From UBA4582 sp965657335 (GTDB taxonomy: Bacteria > Pseudomonadota > Gammaproteobacteria > Pseudomonadales > Azotimanducaceae): a DNA stretch of 64,000 bases. Positions within the stretch are counted from its first letter, which is position 1; each line of letters begins with the position of its first letter. Where the stretch lies: the NCBI GenBank assembly GCA_965657335.1, contig CBFHOH010000010.1, forward strand, positions 1 to 64,000, given 5' to 3'. The position numbers and the translations under genes were made by a program. The notes below the pieces were generated by a model. It had not been told where the DNA came from. It was given only the letters and a program-made list of their open reading frames with translations, and did no database searches. Below, piece by piece: positions 33,984 through 42,232 of the stretch.

Positions 33984-34139
33984 GAAAACTAAAGTAAGAA
34001 TTGCACTCAGTGAAGAGAAAAATAGCGTGGCTCGGTATTTTTGTGCGGTCTCTGTACAATTGAAATACTAAGAGCTGTTGTGAAGTTGGTATTGATGAGG
34101 TTGCATGGATGTTTCCTCGATATCCTCTGGAGAGTAGAT

Positions 34140-34994
34140 ATGGCAGAAAAAGAATATTACCTCACGGATGTGTTTGCTGAGGGACCCTATGCGGGTAATA
34201 GACTTGCGACCATCATTGACGCCTCAGACTTAAGCTCGGAAGAAATGCAGCGTATCGCGCTCGCTTTTAATTTTGCTGAAACAACTTTCATTTGTGGTGG
34301 GAATTCGGAGGATGGTTTTGATGTGCGAATTTTTACACCTGCGGCGGAAATTCCTTTCGCAGGCCACCCAACATTGGGAACCGCTTACCTGCTGCGGCAA
34401 GTACTCAAGTACGCTGACGCTGACCTTGTCGAATTGAACCTTGCGGCTGGAAAAATACCGGTCACTTTTGGTCGCGACCGTGTGTTGTGGATGCGACAGA
34501 ATCAACCGATATTTGGCGAGCAGCCGAAACACGAGGTTGTCGCCGAGCAGCTTGGCATCGACATGAACGATATCAATACGCATTATCCTTGCCAGTATGT
34601 TTCTACGGGTCTGGAGTTTTTGCTTGTCCCCCTTGTATCGACTAAAGCACTCAAACGCGTTTCGATTGATGTTAACGATTTAGCACCTGCAGTGTTGCTC
34701 TTTAGTGAGGGTGGTTACGAAGATGCACAACAAATGTCAGTAAGAATGTTCGCTGCCGAGTTCGGTATCAGTGAGGATCCGGCAACCGGAAGCGCGAATG
34801 GTTGTCTTGCAGCATATCTTGTTGAGCATAGATATTTTGAAACTTCTGACATTAATATCAAAGTCGGGCAGGGCTATGAAGTACAACGGCCATCCCAGCT
34901 TTACCTGCGTGCAAGCAAGGATGTACTCGGTAAGTTTGATGTTAATGTCGGGGGTAGGGTAAACCTTGTTGCTAAGGGGCAGTGGTTGCTGTGA
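34140..34994 (+). CDS. PhzF family isomerase/epimerase-like protein
   Basis: A 284-residue PhzF-fold protein from the ATG at 34140, which has GGAG 8 nt upstream. YYLTDVFAEGPYAGNRLATI, FNFAETTFI (catalytic Glu of the family), RIFTPAAEIPFAGHPTLGTAYLL and EDPATGSANGCLAAYLVEH are strong signatures. Members isomerise small acids by proton transfer, but most, like this one outside a phenazine operon, have no known substrate. Its stop overlaps the likely start of the next gene, a 2-hydroxyacid dehydrogenase. Confidence 0.92.
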   Translation: MAEKEYYLTDVFAEGPYAGNRLATIIDASDLSSEEMQRIALAFNFAETTFICGGNSEDGFDVRIFTPAAEIPFAGHPTLGTAYLLRQVLKYADADLVELNLAAGKIPVTFGRDRVLWMRQNQPIFGEQPKHEVVAEQLGIDMNDINTHYPCQYVSTGLEFLLVPLVSTKALKRVSIDVNDLAPAVLLFSEGGYEDAQQMSVRMFAAEFGISEDPATGSANGCLAAYLVEHRYFETSDINIKVGQGYEVQRPSQLYLRASKDVLGKFDVNVGGRVNLVAKGQWLL

Positions 34995-35932
34995 GTGCTG
35001 CAAACACCCTACCTAATATTATTCTTGATGAAGCGGCTTTAGACTACGCTCGTATTTTGAAACAACTGGGTTGTCAGGAAGTCTTTGAGTGCCACACATA
35101 TTTTGCCGAATGTCCGGTTGAGTGCAATATCTTGCTAGGTAGTGCGCCGCTTGCGGAGAAATTTCTGCAGGCTGGACATCGTGCTAAATGGATTCAATCA
35201 ACCTGGGCCGGAAATGCAAAGCTGATCCCTTTTCTCAAAAAAGCCGACACAATACTTACCGGTGTGAAAGGCGTATTTGGACCATTAATTGCAGAATATG
35301 TATTCGCCTATCTGCTACCAGAGATTCGAGGCACAAAACGATTATCTAATGCTCAGGCAGAAAATAGATGGGACAGCTTTGAACCTGACACACTACAGGG
35401 CAAGGAGTTTGTCTTTATTGGTGCTGGCTCGATTGGTGCCCATGTCGCGAATATCGCACGCGCGTTCGGCATGCGGACTGTCGGTGTATCAAGAAGTGGA
35501 GTTAGCCTCGATAGTTTTGATCGCATGTATTCCGCAGACAAGCTCGAACAAGCTATGCGAACCGCCGACTATATCTTATTGTCTGTGCCGGAAACGCCTG
35601 CATCCTCGCGGATAATTGGCCGTTCGGCGCTTGCAGCAGTGAAACCCGGTGCGACGCTGATCAACGTTGGGCGGGGCAGCACGCTGGATACCTCTGCGGC
35701 GATCGACGCGCTCGCGGCCAATCAGCTTTCATTGGTTGTTTTAGACGTTTTTGACACGGAGCCTTTGCCAGCTGATAGCCCTTTGTGGGGAAAACCCAAT
35801 TTGATAATAACCCCTCACATCGCAGCGGTCAGTCATCCCCAAGTGATAGCTAAGAAGTTTTTAAGTAACCTCGCTCGCTACAAATGCGGTGACGACCTTG
35901 TTGATGTGATAGACCCTTTGATTGGTTACTAG
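34991..35932 (+). CDS. D-isomer-specific 2-hydroxyacid dehydrogenase
   Basis: About 313 residues. The start is probably GTG at 34991, overlapping the PhzF stop (GTGA); a second GTG at 34982 has poorer spacing to AGGGG. FIGAGSIGAHVANIARAFGMRTVGVSRS is the NAD(P) Rossmann loop. The catalytic set is NVGRGSTLD (Arg), DVFDTEPLP (Glu) and ITPHIAAVS (His). It resembles glyoxylate/hydroxypyruvate reductase A-type enzymes more than phosphoglycerate dehydrogenase. It would reduce a 2-keto acid with NAD(P)H, possibly linked to the PhzF product. Confidence 0.88.
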   Translation: MSAANTLPNIILDEAALDYARILKQLGCQEVFECHTYFAECPVECNILLGSAPLAEKFLQAGHRAKWIQSTWAGNAKLIPFLKKADTILTGVKGVFGPLIAEYVFAYLLPEIRGTKRLSNAQAENRWDSFEPDTLQGKEFVFIGAGSIGAHVANIARAFGMRTVGVSRSGVSLDSFDRMYSADKLEQAMRTADYILLSVPETPASSRIIGRSALAAVKPGATLINVGRGSTLDTSAAIDALAANQLSLVVLDVFDTEPLPADSPLWGKPNLIITPHIAAVSHPQVIAKKFLSNLARYKCGDDLVDVIDPLIGY

Positions 35933-35997
35933 TGCTCTTCGCTTTTTAGTTGGGTGCTTTTTTAAATGATTTTGAAAAGAATGCTAGAGACAATGTG

Positions 35998-36447
35998 ATG
36001 AATGATTTGGAAAAACTGCAGGATCAGTCGCCTCATGCGGAAGCGATTGGGTTTGTGTTAACGGGTACCGACGGCCCAGCTTGTTTGTTTAAAATGCCAT
36101 ACGCTGAACATCTGATTGGTGATCCTGATACTGGCGTCATTCATGGCGGCGCAATCACTGCCATTTTAGATAACGCATGTGGTTGGGCTGTTCGAAACCA
36201 CCCGGACTGGGATAGCGAGTCGAGTATGGCAACGCTGGATCTAAGAATCGACTATATGGAGCCGGCAGTACCACACGTCGATGTGTTAGTGCGTTCCGAG
36301 TGTTTCAAACTCACCCACAACATCGCTTTTGTTCGAGGGGTGGCGTATCAGAAAGATGTAAACGACCCTATCGCTACCTCAATGGCAACGTTCATGTTGG
36401 GCACACCAAATACCCCAAGACAACCAGCAACCCGGAGCCGCTCATGA
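35998..36447 (+). CDS. PaaI-family hotdog thioesterase
   Basis: About 149 residues from the ATG at 35998; the frame also permits a TTG at 35950, and neither has a strong site. Hotdog landmarks are GVIHGGAITAILDNACGWAV (central helix with catalytic-position residues) and ATLDLRIDYMEPA. PaaI-like enzymes hydrolyse acyl- or aryl-CoA thioesters. The stop overlaps the start of a second thioesterase (ATGA), so the two are probably made together and may form a hetero-oligomer. Confidence 0.85.
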   Translation: MNDLEKLQDQSPHAEAIGFVLTGTDGPACLFKMPYAEHLIGDPDTGVIHGGAITAILDNACGWAVRNHPDWDSESSMATLDLRIDYMEPAVPHVDVLVRSECFKLTHNIAFVRGVAYQKDVNDPIATSMATFMLGTPNTPRQPATRSRS

Positions 36448-36881
36448 AAATACTGCAGCAGCTCAGAAAGGAGGGGAGAGCCGACGACATGCAAGCGCTG
36501 GCGGAACATATACCTTATGCCCGCTTTCTCGGTGTGAGGGTAGATCGGAAGAATGACGAAATGATTACGGTGATGCCTTTCAAAGACGCTCTTGTCGGTA
36601 ATACTAATCTTCCTGCGATTCACGGTGGTGCAATAGGTGCCCTGTTAGAGTTGACGTCAGTGTTGCAGCTGCTGCTTGACACGTCTTGCGAGAAACTGCC
36701 AAAAACTGTCGATTTCTCGATTGACTATTTACGCTCGGGCAGGCCGCTGGAAACCTATGGCCGTGCAATCGTCACGCGTCAGGGGCGCAGGGTCGCGAAT
36801 GTGCGCGCCGAGCTATGGCAAGACGATCCATCGAAACTGATTGCACTCGGTCATGGTCATTTCTTATTGGCGCCGGTTTGA
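36444..36881 (+). CDS. PaaI-family hotdog thioesterase (second copy)
   Basis: A 145-residue hotdog protein whose ATG overlaps the preceding stop. LPAIHGGAIGALLELTSVLQLLL and TVDFSIDYLRSGRP are the family landmarks. Compared with its partner, the residue after the Gly-Ala pair differs (ALLELTSV against AILDNACG), with Glu in place of Asp on the central helix, so the two may have different substrates or only one may be catalytic. The tandem arrangement resembles paired hotdog subunits seen in aromatic and fatty acyl-CoA pathways. Confidence 0.85.
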   Translation: MKILQQLRKEGRADDMQALAEHIPYARFLGVRVDRKNDEMITVMPFKDALVGNTNLPAIHGGAIGALLELTSVLQLLLDTSCEKLPKTVDFSIDYLRSGRPLETYGRAIVTRQGRRVANVRAELWQDDPSKLIALGHGHFLLAPV

Positions 36882-36930
36882 ATATGTGTAATCAAATCAA
36901 AGGTCATAAAACAGCGAGTGGCGTTCAATC

Positions 36931-37551
36931 ATGATAGACCTCAGTGTCATTCAATGGCTCGATCTTGCAGGTGTGTTTGTTTTTGCTTCGAGTGGTGCGC
37001 TTGTGGCGGCGCGTAAGCAGCTGGATATTTTCGGATTTGTCGTGATCGGATTTATCACAGCGGTCGGGGGTGGCACGTTACGGGATATGTTGGTCAACGT
37101 GCCAGTCTTCTGGATTCAAGCATCAATTTATGTCTGGATCACATTGGCAGCCTCCGTGGTGACTTTTGGTTTTTCCAGATTTATTGATCAGCGCAAACAA
37201 TGGATTGTCTGGTTTGACGCAATAGGACTGTCGGTTTTTTGTGTGCTTGGCGCCAGCAAAGGGTTAGAGATAACCGGAGATCCGCTCATTTCTGTGATGA
37301 TGGGAGTCATTTCAGCTGTATTCGGTGGTGTTTTACGTGACATTGTCTGCAATGAAGTTCCGCTCATTTTTCATGGTGAGATTTATGCCACGGCTGCGTT
37401 TCTGGGTTCTGTTCTTTTTGTTAGTGCAATGAGCGTTGGAGTTTCAGAGAATGTTGCCCTTTGGCTCGGAATCGTCGCGGCAATGATGCTTAGATCTGCC
37501 GCGGTGATCTGGGGTTGGTCGTTGCCAAAGTCTAAAGGGCTTCACGACTAA
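36931..37551 (+). CDS. TRIC-like/UPF0126 membrane channel family protein (YicG-like)
   Basis: A 206-residue inner-membrane protein with about seven hydrophobic segments and the two-fold repeat typical of UPF0126: AVGGGTLRDMLVNVPVFWI in the first half and AVFGGVLRDIVCNEVPLIFHGEIYATAAFLG in the second. The paired GGG/GG-x-LRD motifs mark the bacterial trimeric intracellular cation channel family; YicG of E. coli has also been linked to small-molecule import. Here the substrate or ion is undetermined. Confidence 0.9.
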   Translation: MIDLSVIQWLDLAGVFVFASSGALVAARKQLDIFGFVVIGFITAVGGGTLRDMLVNVPVFWIQASIYVWITLAASVVTFGFSRFIDQRKQWIVWFDAIGLSVFCVLGASKGLEITGDPLISVMMGVISAVFGGVLRDIVCNEVPLIFHGEIYATAAFLGSVLFVSAMSVGVSENVALWLGIVAAMMLRSAAVIWGWSLPKSKGLHD

Positions 37552-37699
37552 TACTGGCTTTTATGACCTCCGGCGCATATTCTCTAGCTTCGAGATAATC
37601 ATCGTGAGGACGCTAATCGGGCGCAAAGCGAAACGCAAGCGGCGCAACCCGCGGTAACAGTGAATCACATAAAAATGTAATCAAATTTGAGGAGTTGAA

Positions 37700-38869
37700 A
37701 TGTCAGACGTATATATTGTGGAAGCCTGCCGGAGTCCTAACGGAAAAAGGGGTAAAGGGCTTGCGGGAATGAAACCCGCAGATTTGCTGGGTGCTATTCA
37801 GCGCGCAGCGCTTGAGCGTAGCGGTGTTGCGCCTGAAAATATTGGACAGGTTGTTGGTGGGTGTGTGTCGCAGGTCGGAGAACAGACATTCAACATTGCA
37901 CGTATTGCCTGGCTTTCACAGGGACTCCCGCTTGAAGTCGCCGCTACCACGGTTGATTCACAGTGTGGTTCAAGTCAACAAGCAACCTCGATGGGTGCCT
38001 CTATGATCGGCGCCGGCATCGAAGATGTTGTGATGGCTTGTGGTGTCGAGATGATGAGTCGTGTACCACTTGGTTCTGCGATGAAAGATGGCTCTCCGAT
38101 GGGCGAAAAGTATGCTGATTATTACCAGCCGACTAGCCAGTTTATGGGCGCAGCAATGATTGCAGAGGAATACCAGATTACCCGTGCTGATACCGATCAA
38201 TTTGGTCTTGAGAGCCAGCAAAAAGCCATTGCGGCTTGGGATGAAGGAAGATTCGATCGGGAAGTTGTACCCGTTGAGGCCCCGATTCTGGGAGAAGATT
38301 TCAAGCCGACTGGTGAAACAAAAGTTGTCAACAAGGACGAGGGCTTAAGAGCAACAGATATAGACTCTTTGAAGGCCTTGGCAGTTGTACCCGGCCAGGA
38401 AATCCATACTGCGGGTAGTAGCTCCCAAATTTCAGACGGGGCTGCCGCCGTAATTATGGCGTCTGAAAAAGCCGTTAAGGAAATGAATTTGACCCCACGT
38501 GCGAAAATCGTTGCTCACACTCTGGTCGGAGTCGACCCTGTGACGATGCTGAAAGGCCCAATTCCTGCAACACGTAAAGTGCTCGACAAAGCTGGCCTCA
38601 AACTTGAGGATATCGATATCTTTGAAGTAAACGAGGCTTTCGCCTCGGTGGTGCTTGGTTGGGAAAAAGACTTAGGTGTTGATCACTCAAAAGTAAATGT
38701 AAATGGCGGTGCGATTGCTTTGGGCCATCCAACGGGAAGCACTGGTGCTCGATTGATTACAACGGCATTGCACGAACTTGAGAGAACTGGCGGACGTTAC
38801 GCGCTGATAGCCATGTGCTGTGGCGGTGGTCTTGGCACAGGTACGATCATAGAGCGAGTGGCGGACTAG
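37700..38869 (+). CDS. Acetyl-CoA acetyltransferase (thiolase)
   Basis: A 389-residue thiolase with a GAGG site. Cys89 in DSQCGSSQQA is the acyl-accepting nucleophile, NVNGGAIALGHPTGSTGAR carries the catalytic His, and MCCGGGLGTG carries the second Cys. It would act in the last step of beta-oxidation or in acetoacetyl-CoA formation. It stands alone, with a strong rho-independent terminator downstream at 38900-38940, so this is a single-gene unit, away from any fadA/fadB pair. Confidence 0.93.
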   Translation: MSDVYIVEACRSPNGKRGKGLAGMKPADLLGAIQRAALERSGVAPENIGQVVGGCVSQVGEQTFNIARIAWLSQGLPLEVAATTVDSQCGSSQQATSMGASMIGAGIEDVVMACGVEMMSRVPLGSAMKDGSPMGEKYADYYQPTSQFMGAAMIAEEYQITRADTDQFGLESQQKAIAAWDEGRFDREVVPVEAPILGEDFKPTGETKVVNKDEGLRATDIDSLKALAVVPGQEIHTAGSSSQISDGAAAVIMASEKAVKEMNLTPRAKIVAHTLVGVDPVTMLKGPIPATRKVLDKAGLKLEDIDIFEVNEAFASVVLGWEKDLGVDHSKVNVNGGAIALGHPTGSTGARLITTALHELERTGGRYALIAMCCGGGLGTGTIIERVAD

Positions 38870-38899
38870 TTCCAACCAGTGTGAATTGACAGCAAGCAA

Positions 38900-38940
38900 G
38901 GGTCGGCCCAGTCAAAGACAGGGCCGGCCCTTTTTCTTTT
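38900..38940 (+). terminator. Rho-independent terminator of the thiolase gene
   Basis: GGGTCGGCCC (38900-38909) pairs with GGGCCGGCCC (38921-38930) through ten pairs including one G-U, with an 11-nt loop, then TTTTTCTTTT. It lies 31 bp after the thiolase stop and just before the convergent yaiI-type gene stop. Confidence 0.9.
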
Positions 38941-38965
38941 GTGCGGTACCAATTTTGTTTTTTGC

Positions 38966-39415
38966 TTACTGTGATATGAGTTTGTCTAGTTGATTGGCAA
39001 AAGCTTGTCTGTCGGCTTGCGACAATGCGGGTGGACCACCGGTATTGATACCGCTACCTCTTAAGGTATCCATGAAATCGCGCATATTCAGGCGCTGCTT
39101 GATGTTTTCTTTACTGTACAACTCGCCCCTTGGATTCAAAGCGAGACATCCCAGCGAAAGCACTTCGTCTGCCAGAGGAATGTCTGCGGTGATGACCAAA
39201 TTACCGGCATTTGCTCGTTGGACAATATAGTTGTCTGCGACATCGAATCCGGAAGGTACTTGAATTGCGCGAATAAAAGGGGATTTGGGTACAGGAATCA
39301 GCTGATTCGCAACGAGCGTCGTGGGCAAAGATTTGCGGTTGGCTGCTCGAAACAAGATCTCTTTGATTACTTTTGGGCAGGCATCGGCATCTACCCAGAT
39401 TTGTTCAATCGTCAT
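38966..39415 (-). CDS. yaiI: YaiI/YqxD family protein (UPF0178, DUF188)
   Basis: A 149-residue protein. IEQIWVDADACPKVIKEILFRAANR is the invariant N-terminus of DUF188, followed by DVADNYIVQRANAGNLVITADIPLADEVL and LNPRGELYSKENIKQRL. The aspartates in DADAC and TADIPLA place it in the PIN-like/NYN nuclease superfamily by recalled fold assignments, but no function has been settled for the family. Single gene; convergent with the thiolase. Confidence 0.93.
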   Translation of the reverse strand: MTIEQIWVDADACPKVIKEILFRAANRKSLPTTLVANQLIPVPKSPFIRAIQVPSGFDVADNYIVQRANAGNLVITADIPLADEVLSLGCLALNPRGELYSKENIKQRLNMRDFMDTLRGSGINTGGPPALSQADRQAFANQLDKLISQ

Positions 39416-39586
39416 GTATCAATCTGACTCCAGTCGTCTTTTTCATTTCGTCTCGTCGTTCATAGTATTTATTAAAAATTTCTGTGTATCCACTAAGTTT
39501 AGATTAACGACTCGCTCGCATGATTGCTTAGTCAGCGGCAACCGGATTACTATGGGTCGCTCTCACCATTGCTTGCGAAGATCATT

Positions 39587-39976
39587 ATGGCCTCTCCAAA
39601 ACCTATCAAGTGCTGGAACTGCGGCGAAGCATTGGTTGGTGTGCCTTTGCCGATCAGTAGACATGCTCACTGTGCTAGCTGCTTTGAGGGGCTACGCTGT
39701 TGCCGTTTTTGCCAGCATTACAGGGAGCTGGATCATGCAAAGTGCGCTGAAGATCGCGCGGATCCGCCTGTCATTAAGGAGAACGCCAATTTTTGTGAGT
39801 TCTTCAGACTGAATCGAAATGCTTTCAACCCAAAAAGTACGGAGGCCAGTGGTGCTGCTAAATCGAAGCTAGATGCGTTGTTTGGTGGCGAAGAGGGCGA
39901 GCAAGCAGAATGCAATGTTGAGCCCAGCACGCCCGCGGCTAAACCCAGCGCGCTGGATGACTTGTTTGATGACTAG
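39587..39976 (+). CDS. Conserved cysteine-rich zinc-binding-type protein
   Basis: 129 residues from the ATG at 39587 (MASPKPIKCWNCGEAL). The first 50 residues hold KCWNCG, CASC and CCRFC, followed by CAEDRADPP and NFCEFF, a pattern of paired cysteines suited to one or two structural zinc sites. The C-terminal half is Ala/Glu/Ser-rich and ends in ALDDLFDD, with a repeated K-LDALF/ALDDLF motif. I recall similar short proteins across gammaproteobacteria without function. It lies just before the convergent pckG. Confidence 0.75.
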   Translation: MASPKPIKCWNCGEALVGVPLPISRHAHCASCFEGLRCCRFCQHYRELDHAKCAEDRADPPVIKENANFCEFFRLNRNAFNPKSTEASGAAKSKLDALFGGEEGEQAECNVEPSTPAAKPSALDDLFDD

Positions 39977-40034
39977 ATAAGGACGGTCGCTGACCGGCCT
40001 TCTTGGTTTGGAGCATACATCCTGCTAGCGAGGA

Positions 40035-41837
40035 CTAAGCAACGTTCTGCTTTGAAGCTTCCAAACGTGCTTTGAGGTTTTCTAGCTCCTGCCGGAATGC
40101 CGGAGGAACCCGATCACCATACTCATCAAAATAATCGCTAATGAGTGGTATCTCGGCCAACCAACCATCTACCTCAACTCTTAATAATTCTGCGATCGCA
40201 TCTTCGCTAAGATCCAGTCCGCTGAAATCCATTGCATCAAGTGTGGGTAAATTGCCTATCGGGGTCTCGATTGCATCGGCGGTGCCATTACAGCGCTCGA
40301 AAACCCACTTGAGCACCCGGCTATTTTCACCGAAACCCGGCCACATAAATTTGCCGTTGTCGTCTTTGCGAAACCAGTTAACGTAATAAATATTGGGTAA
40401 TTTTGCACCAGCTTGCTCGCCGGTCTTCAGCCAATGGCTCCAGTAATCAGCCATGTTGTAACCGCAAAATGGCAACATCGCCATGGGGTCACGTCGAAGC
40501 TCGCCAATCTTACCGGCAGCAGCGGCGGTCTTTTCGGATGAAACAATTGCGCCGAAGAATGTACCCTGTGTCCAGTCGCGCGCTTCATTAACTAAGGGCA
40601 CAACTGTTGCTCTTCTGCCGCCGAAGAGAATTGCGCTAATTGGCACGCCCTTAAGCTCTTCCCACTCATCAGCGATCACGGGACATTGGGCCGCGGACAC
40701 TGTAAATCGGGCGTTCGGATGTGCTGCAGGTTCTGCAGAATCCGGCGTCCATGGATTTCCTTTCCAGTCAGTCAAGTTAGCAGGCGCCTGGTCGGTCATA
40801 CCTTCCCACCAAACATCACCGTCTTCTGTGAGTGCCACGTTGGTGAAGATGCAGTTCTCTGTCAGGCTGAGCATAGCATTTGCATTAGAGTCCATGCCTG
40901 TTCCGGGCGCAACGCCGAAGAAACCAGCCTCTGGGTTAATCGCGTAGAGTTGTCCGTCATCGCCAAACTTCATCCAGCAAATATCATCACCAACGGTCTC
41001 AACAGTCCAGCCAGGTATAGTAGGCATAAGCATTGCGAGGTTGGTTTTGCCGCAGGCGCTGGGAAAGGCGCCCGCAATGTAGTGTGAGGCGCCTTCGGGA
41101 TTCGTCAGCTTCAAGATGAGCATATGCTCAGCGAGCCAGCCCTCATCACGCGCCATAGCAGAGGCTATCCGCAGTGCAAAACACTTCTTGCCGAGGAGCG
41201 CATTGCCGCCATATCCGGACCCAAAAGACCAGATTTCTCGCGTGCCGGGGTAATGAGCGATGTATAAATTGTCAGGATTGCAAGGCCATTTAACGTCGAC
41301 TGCACCGTCGACCAGTGGCTGCCCAACGGAATGTACGCAAGGAACAAAGTCTCCATCTTCACCAAGCTGATCAAGTACTGAGGTGCCTACCCGTGTCATG
41401 ATGTGCATATTTGTCACGACGTAAGGTGAGTCGGATATCTCGACGCCAATGTGCGCGATAGGTGAACCAACGGGACCCATGCTGAACGGGATTACATACA
41501 TGGTGCGTCCACGCATGCAGCCATCGAACAAGCCGTCGAGTGTCGCACGCATCTCAGCTGGCGCTTTCCAGTTATTATTAGGCCCTGCATCGATTTCTTC
41601 GTCTGAGCAAATGAACGTTCTGCTCTCTACCCGGGCGACATCGGCGGGGTCTGAACGCACAAGGTAGGAATTTGGTCTGATATCGTTATTTAACGGTGTC
41701 GCAGCACCAGCGTCGACCAGCAAGCGCCACATCTCGTTGTATTCCTCAGTGCTGCCATCGCAGATAACCATTTGATCTGGCTTGCACAGAGCTTGCATTT
41801 CATCAAGCCAAGACGATAACTTGTTGTTTTTTATCAT
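40035..41837 (-). CDS. pckG: Phosphoenolpyruvate carboxykinase, GTP-dependent
   Basis: A 600-residue GTP-type PEPCK. GAFPSACGKTNLAML is the kinase-1a P-loop carrying the mobile-loop Cys of the GTP class; YGGNALLGKKCFALRIA and GGRRATVVPLVNEARDW are further class signatures. It converts oxaloacetate to PEP for gluconeogenesis when growing on fatty acids or amino acids, matching the many acyl-CoA genes nearby. Most well-known gammaproteobacteria (E. coli) use the unrelated ATP-type PckA, so the GTP form is a lineage marker. An AAGG site precedes the ATG; a 395-bp region separates it from the divergent ygiQ. Confidence 0.96.
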   Translation of the reverse strand: MIKNNKLSSWLDEMQALCKPDQMVICDGSTEEYNEMWRLLVDAGAATPLNNDIRPNSYLVRSDPADVARVESRTFICSDEEIDAGPNNNWKAPAEMRATLDGLFDGCMRGRTMYVIPFSMGPVGSPIAHIGVEISDSPYVVTNMHIMTRVGTSVLDQLGEDGDFVPCVHSVGQPLVDGAVDVKWPCNPDNLYIAHYPGTREIWSFGSGYGGNALLGKKCFALRIASAMARDEGWLAEHMLILKLTNPEGASHYIAGAFPSACGKTNLAMLMPTIPGWTVETVGDDICWMKFGDDGQLYAINPEAGFFGVAPGTGMDSNANAMLSLTENCIFTNVALTEDGDVWWEGMTDQAPANLTDWKGNPWTPDSAEPAAHPNARFTVSAAQCPVIADEWEELKGVPISAILFGGRRATVVPLVNEARDWTQGTFFGAIVSSEKTAAAAGKIGELRRDPMAMLPFCGYNMADYWSHWLKTGEQAGAKLPNIYYVNWFRKDDNGKFMWPGFGENSRVLKWVFERCNGTADAIETPIGNLPTLDAMDFSGLDLSEDAIAELLRVEVDGWLAEIPLISDYFDEYGDRVPPAFRQELENLKARLEASKQNVA

Positions 41838-42232
41838 AAAAATAAACCTTCATGGCATATGCTATCAGCTGATTTGCGCCATTTTTATCTGTAATATTTT
41901 GTCTGGGACTGGAGTTCAGAATCAGGGTTTTTCAAGACGAATTCTGTCAATTTTGGCTAACCTGCTTTGCACAAGCAAATGAAAATAAGGAATATATTGC
42001 TGTCCAAGTTTGCGCATTATTAACGCTAATGTAGACGCTGATTCAGTACTCGATCTCCTCAAAGAATACCATCAAGTATAATTGTTGTCTTTATCAATTC
42101 AGCGCGAATGGCTTTAACATTTGCGAATTGTTTCCTGATAAATTCACGCAATTCAAAGACGCATTTCGGTTAAGATAGCGCGCTCAAGGTGTTTGGCACC
42201 TACCCTTAACTAAATTCAGACGATAACTCCTG
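41838..42232. other. Divergent intergenic region between pckG and ygiQ
   Basis: This 395-bp AT-rich region must carry the promoters of both genes. A TAAGAT near 42173 is a possible -10 for ygiQ without a good -35, and a small hairpin AGGTG-TTTGG-CACCT lies around 42187-42201, inside the ygiQ leader. I see no small ORF or RNA gene. Confidence 0.45.

Larger units (their letters stand above)
33652..34139. other. Intergenic region with hairpin and short tandem repeats
   Basis: This 488-bp stretch carries a hairpin (33820-33848) that may end the F420-DUF482 transcript and two adjacent microsatellite-like repeats (33939-33983). The GGAG site for the PhzF gene is at its end. In-frame codons upstream of 34140 extend the PhzF frame to 34041 but do not resemble the family. 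No other gene is visible. Confidence 0.5.
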
